DNA from: an uncultured Sphingomonas sp.
Lineage (GTDB): Bacteria > Pseudomonadota > Alphaproteobacteria > Sphingomonadales > Sphingomonadaceae
Assembly: GCF_913062585.1 (NCBI RefSeq)
Contig: NZ_CAJXWX010000003.1
Span: 62,001 to 126,000, forward strand
Reading direction: 5' to 3'
DNA length: 64,000 nt
The position numbers and the translations under genes are program-made. Positions 8,347 to 17,140 of the stretch are shown here, in pieces. The notes under the pieces are model-generated. The model ran no database searches. It was given only the letters and a program-made list of their open reading frames with translations, and was not told the DNA's origin. Position 1 is the first letter of the stretch. Each line of letters begins with the position of its first letter.

Positions 8347-8826
8347 ATGGCCGATGACAGCCCCCAGGAAATCGCCGCCAAGTTCCTCGACAAGCTGAAG
8401 AGCAGCCCGTTCGTCATGATCGGCCTGAACGACGGTCAGCATTCCGAGCCGATGACCGCGCAGATCGACGACGATCAGCCCAACACGCTGTTCTTCTTCG
8501 CCGGCCGCGACAACCGCATCGCGGGCGGTGGCGAGGCGATGGCGCAGTTCGTCGGCAAGGGGCATGACTTCTTCGCCTGCCTGGCGGGCCATGTCTCGAA
8601 GGACAACGACCCGGCCCAGATCGACAAGCTGTGGAGCAATCAGGTCGAGGCCTGGTTTCCGCAGGGCAAGTCGGACCCGAACCTGACGCTGCTGCGCTTC
8701 GACATCAATTCGGCCGAGCTGTGGGAAACCGACATCTCGCTGTCGGGCCGGGTGAAGATGCTGTTCGGCGGCACGATCCAGTCGGACGAGTCGTCCAGCC
8801 ATGCGGTGGTCGGCTCGGTCGCATAA
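8347..8826 (+). CDS. Pyridoxamine 5'-phosphate oxidase-fold (general stress protein 26-like) protein
   Basis: A 159-residue cytoplasmic protein of the flavin-reductase-like PNPOx fold: PQEIAAKFLDKLKSSPFVMIGL, then EPMTAQIDDDQPNTLFFFAGRDNRI and FACLAGHVSKDNDPAQIDKLWSNQVEAWFPQGKSDPNLTLLRF. This order matches the general stress protein 26 group, which bind FMN, FAD or F420; enzymatic activity is usually unknown. AAGGAG seven bases before ATG 8347 favours this start over GTG 8344. A clear intrinsic terminator follows at 8848, so it is probably monocistronic. Confidence 0.85.
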   Translation: MADDSPQEIAAKFLDKLKSSPFVMIGLNDGQHSEPMTAQIDDDQPNTLFFFAGRDNRIAGGGEAMAQFVGKGHDFFACLAGHVSKDNDPAQIDKLWSNQVEAWFPQGKSDPNLTLLRFDINSAELWETDISLSGRVKMLFGGTIQSDESSSHAVVGSVA

Positions 8827-8847
8827 GCCGCGATCGGTGGAATGCGA

Positions 8848-8882
8848 AACGCCCGGAGGCCTAAGGGCTTCCGGGCGTTTTT
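8848..8882 (+). terminator. Intrinsic terminator after the PNPOx-like gene
   Basis: A 10-bp stem AACGCCCGGA/TCCGGGCGTT with a short loop is followed by TTTTTC. Confidence 0.85.
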
Positions 8883-8898
8883 CAATTTGCCCCGCCCC

Positions 8899-8994
8899 GT
8901 TCAGCCTGAGCGTAGTCGAAGGCCAAGGGAAACGGCTCGCCACACGCTTTTGGCTAAGGGCATCCCGTGGCCTTCGACTACGCTCAGGCTGAAC
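8899..8994. repeat. Inverted pair of GTTCAGCCTGAGC REP-like elements
   Basis: Two 27-bp copies face each other: GTTCAGCCTGAGCGTAGTC... at 8899-8925 and its exact reverse complement at 8968-8994, separated by 42 bp. The same unit recurs, with the pair facing the other way, at 12283-12367. It lies between convergent genes. Confidence 0.9.
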
Positions 8995-9012
8995 GGAGGT
9001 TGGGGATGCCCC

Positions 9013-10245
9013 TTACCCGTTCGCCTTGATCCATTCCTCGACCACCGGCGCGATGCGGTTGCGCCACTTCGATCCGTTGAAGATGCCGTAATGGCCCACC
9101 TGCTCGGCCATGTAATAGCGCTTCTTCTCCTCCGGCAGATTGGTCGCCAGCGTCAGCGCGGCGCGCGTCTGGCCGAGGCCCGAAATATCGTCGCGCTCGC
9201 CCTCGATCGCCAGGATGCCGATATCGGTGATCGCGCCCGGATCGACCTGCTTGCCGTGATGCAGCATCTCGCCCTTGGGCAGGGCGTGACGCTGGAACAC
9301 CAGTTCGACGGTCTGCAGGTAGAATTCCGCCGTCATGTCGCACACCGCGCGATATTCGTCATAGAATCGCTTGGTGGAGTCGGCGCTTTCGCCGTCGCCC
9401 TGGACCAGATGCTTGAACATCTCCCAGTGCGAAATCATGTGATTGCCCAGGTTCATCGACATGAACCCGGCCAACTGCAGGAAGCCGGGATAGACCCGCC
9501 GCCCGGCGCCCGGATAGGTCATGGGCACGGTGGCGATCGCATTCTGCTCGAACCAGGCATGAGGCCGCTCGGTCGCCAGCAGGTTGACCGCCGTCGGCGC
9601 CTCGCGCGTGTCGACCGGCCCGCCCATCAGCGTCAGGGTGCGCGGGGTGCAGGGATGCTTGTCCGCGCTCATGACGCAGGCCGCGACGTAACAGGGCACC
9701 GAAGGCTGACACACCGCCAGCATGTGCAGGCCGCCATGCGCAGCGTTCGGCCCGATCGCGGCCAGGAAGTCGCTCACGTAATCGACATAATCGTCGAAGG
9801 TGAACCGCCCGTCCGACAGCGGCACCAGCTTCGCGTCGCGCCAGTCGGTGATATAGACTTCGCAGGTCGGCAGCATCCGCTCGACGGTACCGCGCAGCAG
9901 CGTGGCATAATGGCCCGACATGGGCGCGACGATCAGCAGCTTGGGGCTGTCCTCCACGCCCTCGCGGTAGAAGCGCTTCAGCTGGCCGAAGGGCTTGCGG
10001 AGTACGATCTCTTCCTGGACCGGCACTTCGCGCCCGTCGATCACGGTCTTGGTCAGGCCGAAGGCGGGCTTGCCGCGGGGTGCGGCGGCATGGGCGAAGA
10101 CCTCTAGCGCCGATCCCATGATCGAACCCCCGCCCAGATAGGCAAAGGGATTGGCCGGGTTCTGCAGCAGCCCCGCGCCGAAATTGGCCAGCGCGCTGGC
10201 GCCGGCCAGCATCGAGCGCTGCATTTCATAGGCGTCATACAACAT
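9013..10245 (-). CDS. phaZ: Intracellular polyhydroxyalkanoate (PHB) depolymerase
   Basis: A 410-residue PhaZ of the intracellular short-chain type, which degrades the cell's own PHB granules to release hydroxybutyrate. The N-terminus LYDAYEMQRSMLAGA is family-typical. The nucleophile elbow is HMLAVCQPSVPC with Cys179 in place of serine, as in Ralstonia PhaZ1. The C-terminal EQVGHYGIFNGSKWR contains the catalytic His. No signal peptide is present, in line with a cytoplasmic granule-bound enzyme. It is transcribed divergently from the ABC exporter. No phaC or phasin gene occurs in the window. Confidence 0.93.
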   Translation of the reverse strand: MLYDAYEMQRSMLAGASALANFGAGLLQNPANPFAYLGGGSIMGSALEVFAHAAAPRGKPAFGLTKTVIDGREVPVQEEIVLRKPFGQLKRFYREGVEDSPKLLIVAPMSGHYATLLRGTVERMLPTCEVYITDWRDAKLVPLSDGRFTFDDYVDYVSDFLAAIGPNAAHGGLHMLAVCQPSVPCYVAACVMSADKHPCTPRTLTLMGGPVDTREAPTAVNLLATERPHAWFEQNAIATVPMTYPGAGRRVYPGFLQLAGFMSMNLGNHMISHWEMFKHLVQGDGESADSTKRFYDEYRAVCDMTAEFYLQTVELVFQRHALPKGEMLHHGKQVDPGAITDIGILAIEGERDDISGLGQTRAALTLATNLPEEKKRYYMAEQVGHYGIFNGSKWRNRIAPVVEEWIKANG

Positions 10246-10453
10246 CGTCGATTCCCCTGCGCTCCGTCGGAGGGAGCCCTGATGACCGCCGGTTTAGCAT
10301 GAAACCGTTTGCGCATGATGACCATAATATGGCCGATCGGTCATAGAGTGCATCCATCGCCTGACGAAACGCACCAATGCGCCCAAACGATGCGTATCGG
10401 CCCCTCAAGCGCCGTTGAGCGCATGTCCGCACGCTGCTAGGTCCCCTGCCATC

Positions 10454-12241
10454 ATGGCCAGACCCGCCGCCTCGTCGCAATCCACCCCCGTGCCCGCCAG
10501 CAAGCGCCTGAGCAACCTGAAGATGGTCTGGCGCTACACGCTGCGCTATCCGGCGCAGCTGGCGGCGGCGGCCGTCTCGCTGGCGGTCGCGGCGCTGGCC
10601 ACCCTGTTCATCCCGCGCACCTTCCAGAAGGTGATCGACCATGGTTTCGGCAGCATCGCCGACACCGGCAATATCGCGCCCTATTTCCAGGGGCTGCTGG
10701 CCGTGGTGCTGGTCCTGGCGGTGGCGACGGCGTTCCGCTTCTATTTCGTGTCCTGGCTGGGCGAGCGGACCGTCGCCGACATCCGTATCGCGGTGCAGGC
10801 CAATCTGCTGCGCCTGGCGCCGCGTTATTTCGAGGAGAATCGCCCCTCCGAAATCGCCAGCCGGTTGACCGCCGATACTGCGATCATCGAACAGGTGGTC
10901 GGCTCGACCGTGTCGATCGCGCTGCGCAACACGGTGATCGGGATCGGCGGGACGATCTATCTCTTTGCGCTGTCGCCCAAGCTGACCCTGTCGCTGCTGG
11001 TCTGCATCCCGCTGATCGTCCTGCCCATCGTGCTGCTGGGTAAAAAGGTGCGCAGCTATTCGCGCGACAGCCAGGACCGGCTGGCCGATATCGGCGCGAC
11101 CGCCGTGGAGACGCTGGGCGCGATGAAGGTCGTGCAGGCGTTCGGCCAGGAACGCCGCGAGGCCGAGCGGTTCGAACTGGCGGTCAGCAACGGCTTCGCC
11201 ACCTCGCGCCGCCGCTTCCTGCTGCGCGCGATCATGACCGCGATGGTCATCGGGCTGTTCTTCGGCGGCCTCACCCTGCTCCTGTGGGAAGCGGTCGCGG
11301 ATGTCGCCAGCGGGCGGCTGTCGGGCGGCTCGCTGACCGCGTTCGTGGTGACGGGGATGCTGGTCGCGGGCTCGTTCCAGGCGCTGACCGAGGTGTGGGG
11401 CGATATATTGCGCGCGTCGGGCGCGGCGCAGCGGCTGGCCGAACTGCTGGCGGAAGAGCCCGAGATCGCGCCGCCCCCCGCCCCGGCCGTGCTGCCGGTG
11501 ATCCCGATGGGCGCGCTCCGGTTCGAGCATGTGGTCTTCCATTATCCGACCCGGCCCGAGGTTGCGGCGCTGAACGACTTTTCGCTCGATATCCGCCCCG
11601 GCGAGACGGTGGCGGTGGTCGGCCCCTCGGGCGCGGGCAAGTCGACGCTGTTCCAGCTCGCCGAGCGTTTCTATGACCCGCAAAGCGGCAGCATCTCGCT
11701 CGACGGCGTGTCGCTGCGCGACGCCGATCCGGCGGCGATCCGCTCGCGCATCGCGATGGTGCCGCAGGAGACGGTGATCTTCGGCGCCTCCGCGCGCGAC
11801 AATCTGCGCTATGGCCGCTGGGAGGCCAGCGACGACGAACTCTGGGCCGCCGCCGAGGCCGCCAACGCCGCCGAGTTCCTGCGCACGCTGCCGCAGGGGT
11901 TGGACACCTTCCTGGGCGAAGGCGGAGCACGACTGTCCGGTGGGCAGCGCCAACGGATCACCATCGCCCGCGCGCTGCTGCGCGATGCGCCGATCCTGTT
12001 GCTCGACGAAGCGACGAGCGCGCTGGATGCCGAGAGCGAGCAACTGGTCCAGCAGGCGCTGGAGCGGTTGATGGCGAACCGCACGACGCTGGTCATCGCG
12101 CACCGGCTGGCGACCGTACGCGCCGCCGAGCGAATCGTGGTGATGGACGGCGGTCGGATCGTCGAGCAGGGGCGACATGCGGAGCTGATCGCGGGCGGCG
12201 GGCTGTATGCGCGGCTGGCCAGCCTGCAATTTCACGATTGA
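10454..12241 (+). CDS. ABC exporter, fused permease and ATPase (MsbA-related)
   Basis: A 595-residue half-transporter. Six transmembrane helices occupy about residues 35-325. The nucleotide-binding domain follows, with Walker A GPSGAGKST at 390-398, signature LSGGQRQR from 494, Walker B ILLLDEAT and switch His in IAHRLATV. Homodimers of this group export lipids or drugs; the substrate is unknown. ATG 10454 was chosen because the 13 residues upstream lack hydrophobicity and conservation. It is monocistronic and followed by a REP-like pair. Confidence 0.9.
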   Translation: MARPAASSQSTPVPASKRLSNLKMVWRYTLRYPAQLAAAAVSLAVAALATLFIPRTFQKVIDHGFGSIADTGNIAPYFQGLLAVVLVLAVATAFRFYFVSWLGERTVADIRIAVQANLLRLAPRYFEENRPSEIASRLTADTAIIEQVVGSTVSIALRNTVIGIGGTIYLFALSPKLTLSLLVCIPLIVLPIVLLGKKVRSYSRDSQDRLADIGATAVETLGAMKVVQAFGQERREAERFELAVSNGFATSRRRFLLRAIMTAMVIGLFFGGLTLLLWEAVADVASGRLSGGSLTAFVVTGMLVAGSFQALTEVWGDILRASGAAQRLAELLAEEPEIAPPPAPAVLPVIPMGALRFEHVVFHYPTRPEVAALNDFSLDIRPGETVAVVGPSGAGKSTLFQLAERFYDPQSGSISLDGVSLRDADPAAIRSRIAMVPQETVIFGASARDNLRYGRWEASDDELWAAAEAANAAEFLRTLPQGLDTFLGEGGARLSGGQRQRITIARALLRDAPILLLDEATSALDAESEQLVQQALERLMANRTTLVIAHRLATVRAAERIVVMDGGRIVEQGRHAELIAGGGLYARLASLQFHD

Positions 12242-12282
12242 TATAGCCGGTTTAGTACCAGTTCCGGGGTGACGGTTTCCCT

Positions 12283-12367
12283 TGGCCTTCGACTTCGCTC
12301 AGGCTGAACGAAGGTTGGGGTGACGCCCTTCCTACGCTCCGTTCAGCCTGAGCGAAGTTGAAGGCCA
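12283..12367. repeat. Inverted pair of GTTCAGCCTGAGC REP-like elements
   Basis: Copies at 12283-12309 (reverse orientation) and 12341-12367 (forward, one mismatch, GAAGTTGAAGG) are separated by 31 bp, so the pair points outward relative to the one at 8899-8994. It lies between the ABC exporter and the GH84 gene, upstream of the latter. Confidence 0.9.
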
Positions 12368-12474
12368 CGCCTCCCTACCCACAAGCTCCTGAAATATAAC
12401 CCGTAATCGTGCTTGCGGGTCGCCGCTCGCTCCCCTACCCTCCGACAATACCATTTCAATACCGGAGGCCAAGG

Positions 12475-14421
12475 ATGATGCGGGCGGCAAACAGAGGAAC
12501 GGGCATGGCCCTGGCAATGGCGCTGACGGCCATGGCCCCGGCGGTTGGGGCCGATACCATCACCCTGCCCGCGATCGTTCCCACCCCAGTCGCGATGACG
12601 CTGGGCGATGGCGCGATCCCGCTGGGCCGCCAGGTCACGCTGATCGTCGCCCCCGGCACCGAGCCCGAGACGGCCGCCCTGGTCCGCAACGTGCTGACCC
12701 AGGCCGGCATCACCGACATCGCAGTCGCCAAGCGCCTGCCCGCCGCGCTCGACCGGCCGACCATTGTGGTCGGCCCGGACAATGCCGGCCTGATCCGCGA
12801 GGCCCTGTCGCGCAGCAACGCCAGTCCCGACGACGCGCGCGAAGGCTATACGCTGACCGCCACCGCCTCGGGTACCGGCGGCCTCATCACGCTGGCCGGG
12901 CGTGACGCGGACGGGCTGTTCCACGGCGTCCAGACCTTGCGCCAGCTGCTGACACGCAAGACCATCCCCGCGCTGACCATCCGCGACCATCCCGCCATGC
13001 CGATCCGCGGCACGATCGAGGGCTTCTACGGCAAGCCCTGGTCGATGACCGACCGGACCAGGCATCTGGACTTTCTGGGCCAGATGAAGGCGAACACCTA
13101 TGTCTACAGCCCGAAGGACGATCCCTTCGCGCGCGACAAGTGGCGCGATCCCTATCCCGCCGACACGCTGAGCGCACTGGGCACGCTCGCCGCGCGGGCG
13201 CGAGCCAATCATGTGAACTTCGTCTACGCCATCTCGCCGGGGCCGAGCATCTGCTTCTCCAATCCGGCGGACGAGCAGGCGCTGCTGCGCAAATTCGCGG
13301 CGCTGCGTGGGATCGGCGTGCATAGCTTCTATGTCGCGCTGGACGACATCGAGTATAAGAAATGGAATTGCGAGGCCGACCAGGCTGCGTTCGGCCCGTC
13401 GGGGGCGGAGGCTGCCGGGATCGCGCAATCGAAGCTGCTGAACGCGGTGCAGGCCGACCTGCTGAAGCAGGACCCCGCCGCGCAGCCGCTGATCATGGTG
13501 CCGACCGAATATTATGACGCCAAGGAAAGCCCCTATAAGGCGGCCCTGCGCACCCATCTGGACCCGCGCATCGTGGTGCAGTGGACGGGTACCGATGTCG
13601 TGCCGCCTGCCATCTCCATCCCCGATGCGAAGGCCGCGACCAAGGCGTTCGGGCGCAAGACGCTGCTCTGGGACAATTATCCGGTCAACGACTATGCCAG
13701 CTCGGCCGGGCGGCTGCTCCTCGCCCCCTATGCCAAGCGCGAGGCGGGGCTGTCATCCGAGCTGACCGGCATCCTGTCCAATCCGATGAACCAGGAAGCG
13801 CCCAGCCGCGTCGCGGTGACGGGGGTGCTGGCCTTCGGGTGGAACGACAAGGGCTATGACGCCGACCGCACCTGGCACTACGCCGCGCGCGATCTGGCGG
13901 GGAATGACGCGCGGGCGACGGCGGCGCTGCTCGAACTGTTCGACACCCAGCATCTCGCGCCAACGTTCGGCAGCCAGCCCTGGCAAGAACAGGCGCCCCG
14001 GCTGAAGGCGCTGCTCGACCATGTCCGCGAGGCGCTGGCCAATGGCGACGAGGGTGAACGCCGCGCTGCGCTGGCCGAACTCCATGCCAAGGCCGATGCC
14101 CTGGCCGATGCGCCCGATACGATCCGGGCCGGGGTGGTCGATCCGGCCTTTGCCGAACAGGCCGCCCCCTGGCTGGAGGCGATGCAGCTCTGGGGCCGCG
14201 CGCTGCAACAGACCGCCGCCGGGCTGGACGCCGCCGAGCAAGGCAATGCGGCGGCGGCGCGCTACTTCGCCGATGCCAAGCGGATCGCGGGTCAGGCCGC
14301 CGCCGTGCAGAGCATCAAGGGTGCGGTGCGCTTCGACGGACCGATCAAGATCGCAGACGGCGTGCTCGACCGGTTCATCGCCGACGCGCCCGGCCTGATC
14401 GCGGTTACGGCGAAACCGTAA
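12475..14421 (+). CDS. Secreted GH84 beta-N-acetylglucosaminidase (O-GlcNAcase/hyaluronidase family)
   Basis: A 648-residue exported glycosidase. A signal peptide (MALAMALTAMAPAVGA) is followed by a GH20b-like alpha/beta domain (about residues 25-175) and the GH84 barrel, which opens with RGTIEGFYGKPW. The catalytic Asp pair that uses substrate-assisted hydrolysis is D290-D291 in FYVALDDIEYK. GGAGG six bases before ATG 12475 fixes the start; the second ATG three bases on is also possible. It would remove beta-linked GlcNAc from glycans. Its stop overlaps the convergent GH20 gene by 17 bp, so the two GlcNAc-releasing enzymes probably share a pathway such as chitin, glycoprotein or cell-wall sugar salvage. 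Confidence 0.92.
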   Translation: MMRAANRGTGMALAMALTAMAPAVGADTITLPAIVPTPVAMTLGDGAIPLGRQVTLIVAPGTEPETAALVRNVLTQAGITDIAVAKRLPAALDRPTIVVGPDNAGLIREALSRSNASPDDAREGYTLTATASGTGGLITLAGRDADGLFHGVQTLRQLLTRKTIPALTIRDHPAMPIRGTIEGFYGKPWSMTDRTRHLDFLGQMKANTYVYSPKDDPFARDKWRDPYPADTLSALGTLAARARANHVNFVYAISPGPSICFSNPADEQALLRKFAALRGIGVHSFYVALDDIEYKKWNCEADQAAFGPSGAEAAGIAQSKLLNAVQADLLKQDPAAQPLIMVPTEYYDAKESPYKAALRTHLDPRIVVQWTGTDVVPPAISIPDAKAATKAFGRKTLLWDNYPVNDYASSAGRLLLAPYAKREAGLSSELTGILSNPMNQEAPSRVAVTGVLAFGWNDKGYDADRTWHYAARDLAGNDARATAALLELFDTQHLAPTFGSQPWQEQAPRLKALLDHVREALANGDEGERRAALAELHAKADALADAPDTIRAGVVDPAFAEQAAPWLEAMQLWGRALQQTAAGLDAAEQGNAAAARYFADAKRIAGQAAAVQSIKGAVRFDGPIKIADGVLDRFIADAPGLIAVTAKP

Positions 14422-16900
14422 CCGTCCGGCTGGCGCGGCGGCCATCGGGGGTGCGGGTGCGAAGCTCGACCACCCCCGTCACCGCGACCGGGCCGGTATA
14501 GCGGGTCCAAGCAGCGCCGCCGGTCCGATATTCGATCGGCGTGCCCGCAAACTCGGCATTGGCCTCCAGCCTGCCGCCCAGGATTCGCGCGCCCGGCGGG
14601 GCGAGGCGATAGGTGACGCCCGCCCGGTCGAGCAGCCGCATCTGCACGCCCATCCGCCCCGCGAAATCCCGCCAGCCGGTGAGCAGCTTCGTCCGATCGA
14701 CGCGCGGGTCGTTCGGCGCATAGCCGGTCCCTGCGGCATAGGCCGGCTCCCAGTCCGGCTTGCTCCACGCGCGCTCGGCCAGCGCGAGCAGGCGGGGGAA
14801 CAGCATGTAATCGACCTGGCTGTCGCGCCGCACCGTCTCGCTCCACAATTGCGCCTGGATACCGGCGATGGCGCGGCCGGGCTGGAGCGGCACGCTGTCC
14901 GCAATCGCCTTGGGCTGGGCGAGGATATTGGGGATCAGCGCGGCATTGGCCGCCAGATTGCCCGGCATGAAGCCGAACACCTGGAAACTGTCCACCCCGC
15001 GCGAGGCCCAGTCATAGCCCGTCTCGTTCGGGTCGGCGGCATAGGGCATGTCGAAATAACCCAGATCGGGGATCGACAGCACCGTCTTCCACCCCAGATT
15101 GGCCTGGCCATGCGTCTCGGCCACCGCCCCGGCATGCAGGTTGCTCCAGATATTGGTCTGGACCTTTGCGGGCATCTTCGCCGGGTCGGTATGGCCCAGC
15201 CCGTCGCTCCAGGCGGCGACCGCGATGCCGCGCCTGGCGAGATCGGCGGAAATCCGCTCGATGAAATAGGCGCCGAGTTGCTTGGGTTGCAGCCCGGTCT
15301 TCGCCATCATCGCCTTGCAGGCGGGCGACTGGACCCAGGCCCCCGCCGTCTCGTCCGCGCCGATATGATAGGTGGTCAGCGGCACCCCCGCCGCCTTGTG
15401 GAGGCCGGCGATGCCGTCGATCACCGTGTCGATAAAGCGATAGGTGCTGTCGATGCAGACGTTCAGCGTGTTGTCGTCATAATGCTGGACGCTGGAATAG
15501 CGGGTGGTGTCGCCCGGCTCGACCAGCCGATAGCGCTCGGCGCCGGCACGGTCGCCCTTCGCCATCAGCCGGTCGTACCGCACCTCCATAGACCGGATCG
15601 CAGCGCGCGAATGGCCGGGCATGTCGAAGGAAGGGATGACCGCGATCTGCCGCGCCTTCGCCGCACGCAGGATGTCGGCATAATCGGCGGCGGTCAGATA
15701 GCCGTTGGTGGCTGCGTCCCTGGCCGGGTCGGCGCCGAGCTGGGGCGACAGGCAGGTCTTCTCGGTCAGTTCGGCACAGCGATAGGCGCCAACCTCGGTC
15801 AGTTCGGGCAGCGCCGCGATCTGCAACCGCCAGCCCTCGTCATCGCCCAGATGCAGGTGCAGCGTGTTGAGCTTATACGCCGCCATCTGCTCGATCAGCT
15901 TCAGGATCTCGGCCTTGCTGTGGAAATTGCGCGCCAGGTCGATATGCAGCCCACGAAAGCCGTAACGCGGCGCGTCCTCGACATGGAGCGGGCGCAGCGT
16001 CGTCCCCTCCGCCGCGATCTGCTGGGCGAGCGAACGCAGCGCATAGGAGGCGCCCGCCGCATCCGCCGCTTCGATGGCGACACCGCCCTTGCCGATGGTC
16101 AGGCGATACCCTTCCGGCGCGATGCCCGCCTGTTTGCGAATGGTCAGCGGCACCGTTCCGGTAGGAAGCGCGGCCAGGGCGGGCGCGATGGTCGCGCGGT
16201 CGATTCCGGTCGTCGTGATCGCCAAGCCCTTCGACAGATCGACCGGCGCACCGGCGGGCCGCGTTGCCAGCACCGGCCGGGGCAGGATCGCCCCATCGAC
16301 CGGCGTCGCCGCGCCCCGCTCGGCATAGAGGTCGAAGGCGCGCTCGGGCGTCCGCCACACCGTTCGGTCATCCGCCGACACCCGTGCCAGCGCCGCCTCG
16401 TCGGTCATCGGGGCGACGAAGGGCAAGGTCTCCAGCCCCGTCTCCGGGTCGGTCCCCGTCCGCGTCGCGGCGATCACCCGAGGGGCCAGCCCCTCGGCGG
16501 CCAGGATCGCATTGGGCATGGCATGGTTGCGCGAGACATAGCTGCCCAGCCCGGTGATCTTCACATGATAGACCTGCCCCGGCTTCAGCCTGTGCCCGGC
16601 CTTCAGCGTCAGGACGTTCAGGTCGCCGTTGATCGTCCGGTTGTCGAACGTGTCGCTATCGGTGGACAGCACCGGATTGACGAAGCTGTAGCGGATTTCG
16701 ACCGGCAGATCGGGTGCCCCCTCGGGCATGGTGATCGCAATATCGGATTCGAAACAGCGCGGCACCCCGGTCGGGCAGGATGCCGGGCGGTTGGTCAGGA
16801 TGGTGAAGCGATAGCCCATCGTCGCGGCCAGCCGGTCCAGATCGGCCTGTGCCGCCGCCGCCGCCGCCAGGATCGCGGCCGAAGCCCATAAAGTCATCAT
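14405..16900 (-). CDS. Secreted GH20 beta-N-acetylhexosaminidase
   Basis: An 831-residue exported chitobiase-type enzyme. Domain order: signal peptide (residues 1-18), an N-terminal carbohydrate-binding chitobiase domain (MGYRFTILTNRP...PVEIRYSFVNP), a GH20b domain, the GH20 barrel starting at YGFRGLHIDLARNFHSK, and a C-terminal Ig-like domain. The catalytic Asp516-Glu517 pair is in YHIGADETAGAW. The full multidomain length matches Serratia chitobiase rather than the short cytoplasmic NagZ-like enzymes. It would cleave terminal GlcNAc or GalNAc from chitooligosaccharides. The start has two adjacent ATGs (16900, 16897) and a weak ribosome site. Confidence 0.93.
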   Translation of the reverse strand: MMTLWASAAILAAAAAAQADLDRLAATMGYRFTILTNRPASCPTGVPRCFESDIAITMPEGAPDLPVEIRYSFVNPVLSTDSDTFDNRTINGDLNVLTLKAGHRLKPGQVYHVKITGLGSYVSRNHAMPNAILAAEGLAPRVIAATRTGTDPETGLETLPFVAPMTDEAALARVSADDRTVWRTPERAFDLYAERGAATPVDGAILPRPVLATRPAGAPVDLSKGLAITTTGIDRATIAPALAALPTGTVPLTIRKQAGIAPEGYRLTIGKGGVAIEAADAAGASYALRSLAQQIAAEGTTLRPLHVEDAPRYGFRGLHIDLARNFHSKAEILKLIEQMAAYKLNTLHLHLGDDEGWRLQIAALPELTEVGAYRCAELTEKTCLSPQLGADPARDAATNGYLTAADYADILRAAKARQIAVIPSFDMPGHSRAAIRSMEVRYDRLMAKGDRAGAERYRLVEPGDTTRYSSVQHYDDNTLNVCIDSTYRFIDTVIDGIAGLHKAAGVPLTTYHIGADETAGAWVQSPACKAMMAKTGLQPKQLGAYFIERISADLARRGIAVAAWSDGLGHTDPAKMPAKVQTNIWSNLHAGAVAETHGQANLGWKTVLSIPDLGYFDMPYAADPNETGYDWASRGVDSFQVFGFMPGNLAANAALIPNILAQPKAIADSVPLQPGRAIAGIQAQLWSETVRRDSQVDYMLFPRLLALAERAWSKPDWEPAYAAGTGYAPNDPRVDRTKLLTGWRDFAGRMGVQMRLLDRAGVTYRLAPPGARILGGRLEANAEFAGTPIEYRTGGAAWTRYTGPVAVTGVVELRTRTPDGRRASRTVTVSP

Positions 16901-16956
16901 GTTCTGCCCGTCCCGCTACGCCACACTGGTATTACATTGGATCATGACCTCAGTCT

Positions 16957-17092
16957 TCCTCCCCTGCAAGGGGAGGGGGACCAGCGAAGCTGGTGGAGGG
17001 GTGTAACCGGTCGTAATGGCGGCCTGCTCTCGCAAATGGTGACACCCCTCCGTCAGGGCTGCGCCCTGCCACCTCCCCTTCCAGGGGAGGAA
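16957..17092. repeat. Palindromic intergenic repeat (TCCTCCCC-ended family)
   Basis: Same family as 4718-4831, with outer CCTCCCCTGCAAGGGGAGG and CCTCCCCTTCCAGGGGAGG hairpins and an inner GGAGGGGTGT/GACACCCCTCC pair. It lies in the divergent region between the GH20 gene and rnr, so here it sits in promoter territory rather than after genes. Confidence 0.85.
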
Positions 17093-17140
17093 TAGAATGC
17101 TGGGGGTGACGCCGCCGCCCCTACCGCCTATCTCCACATC

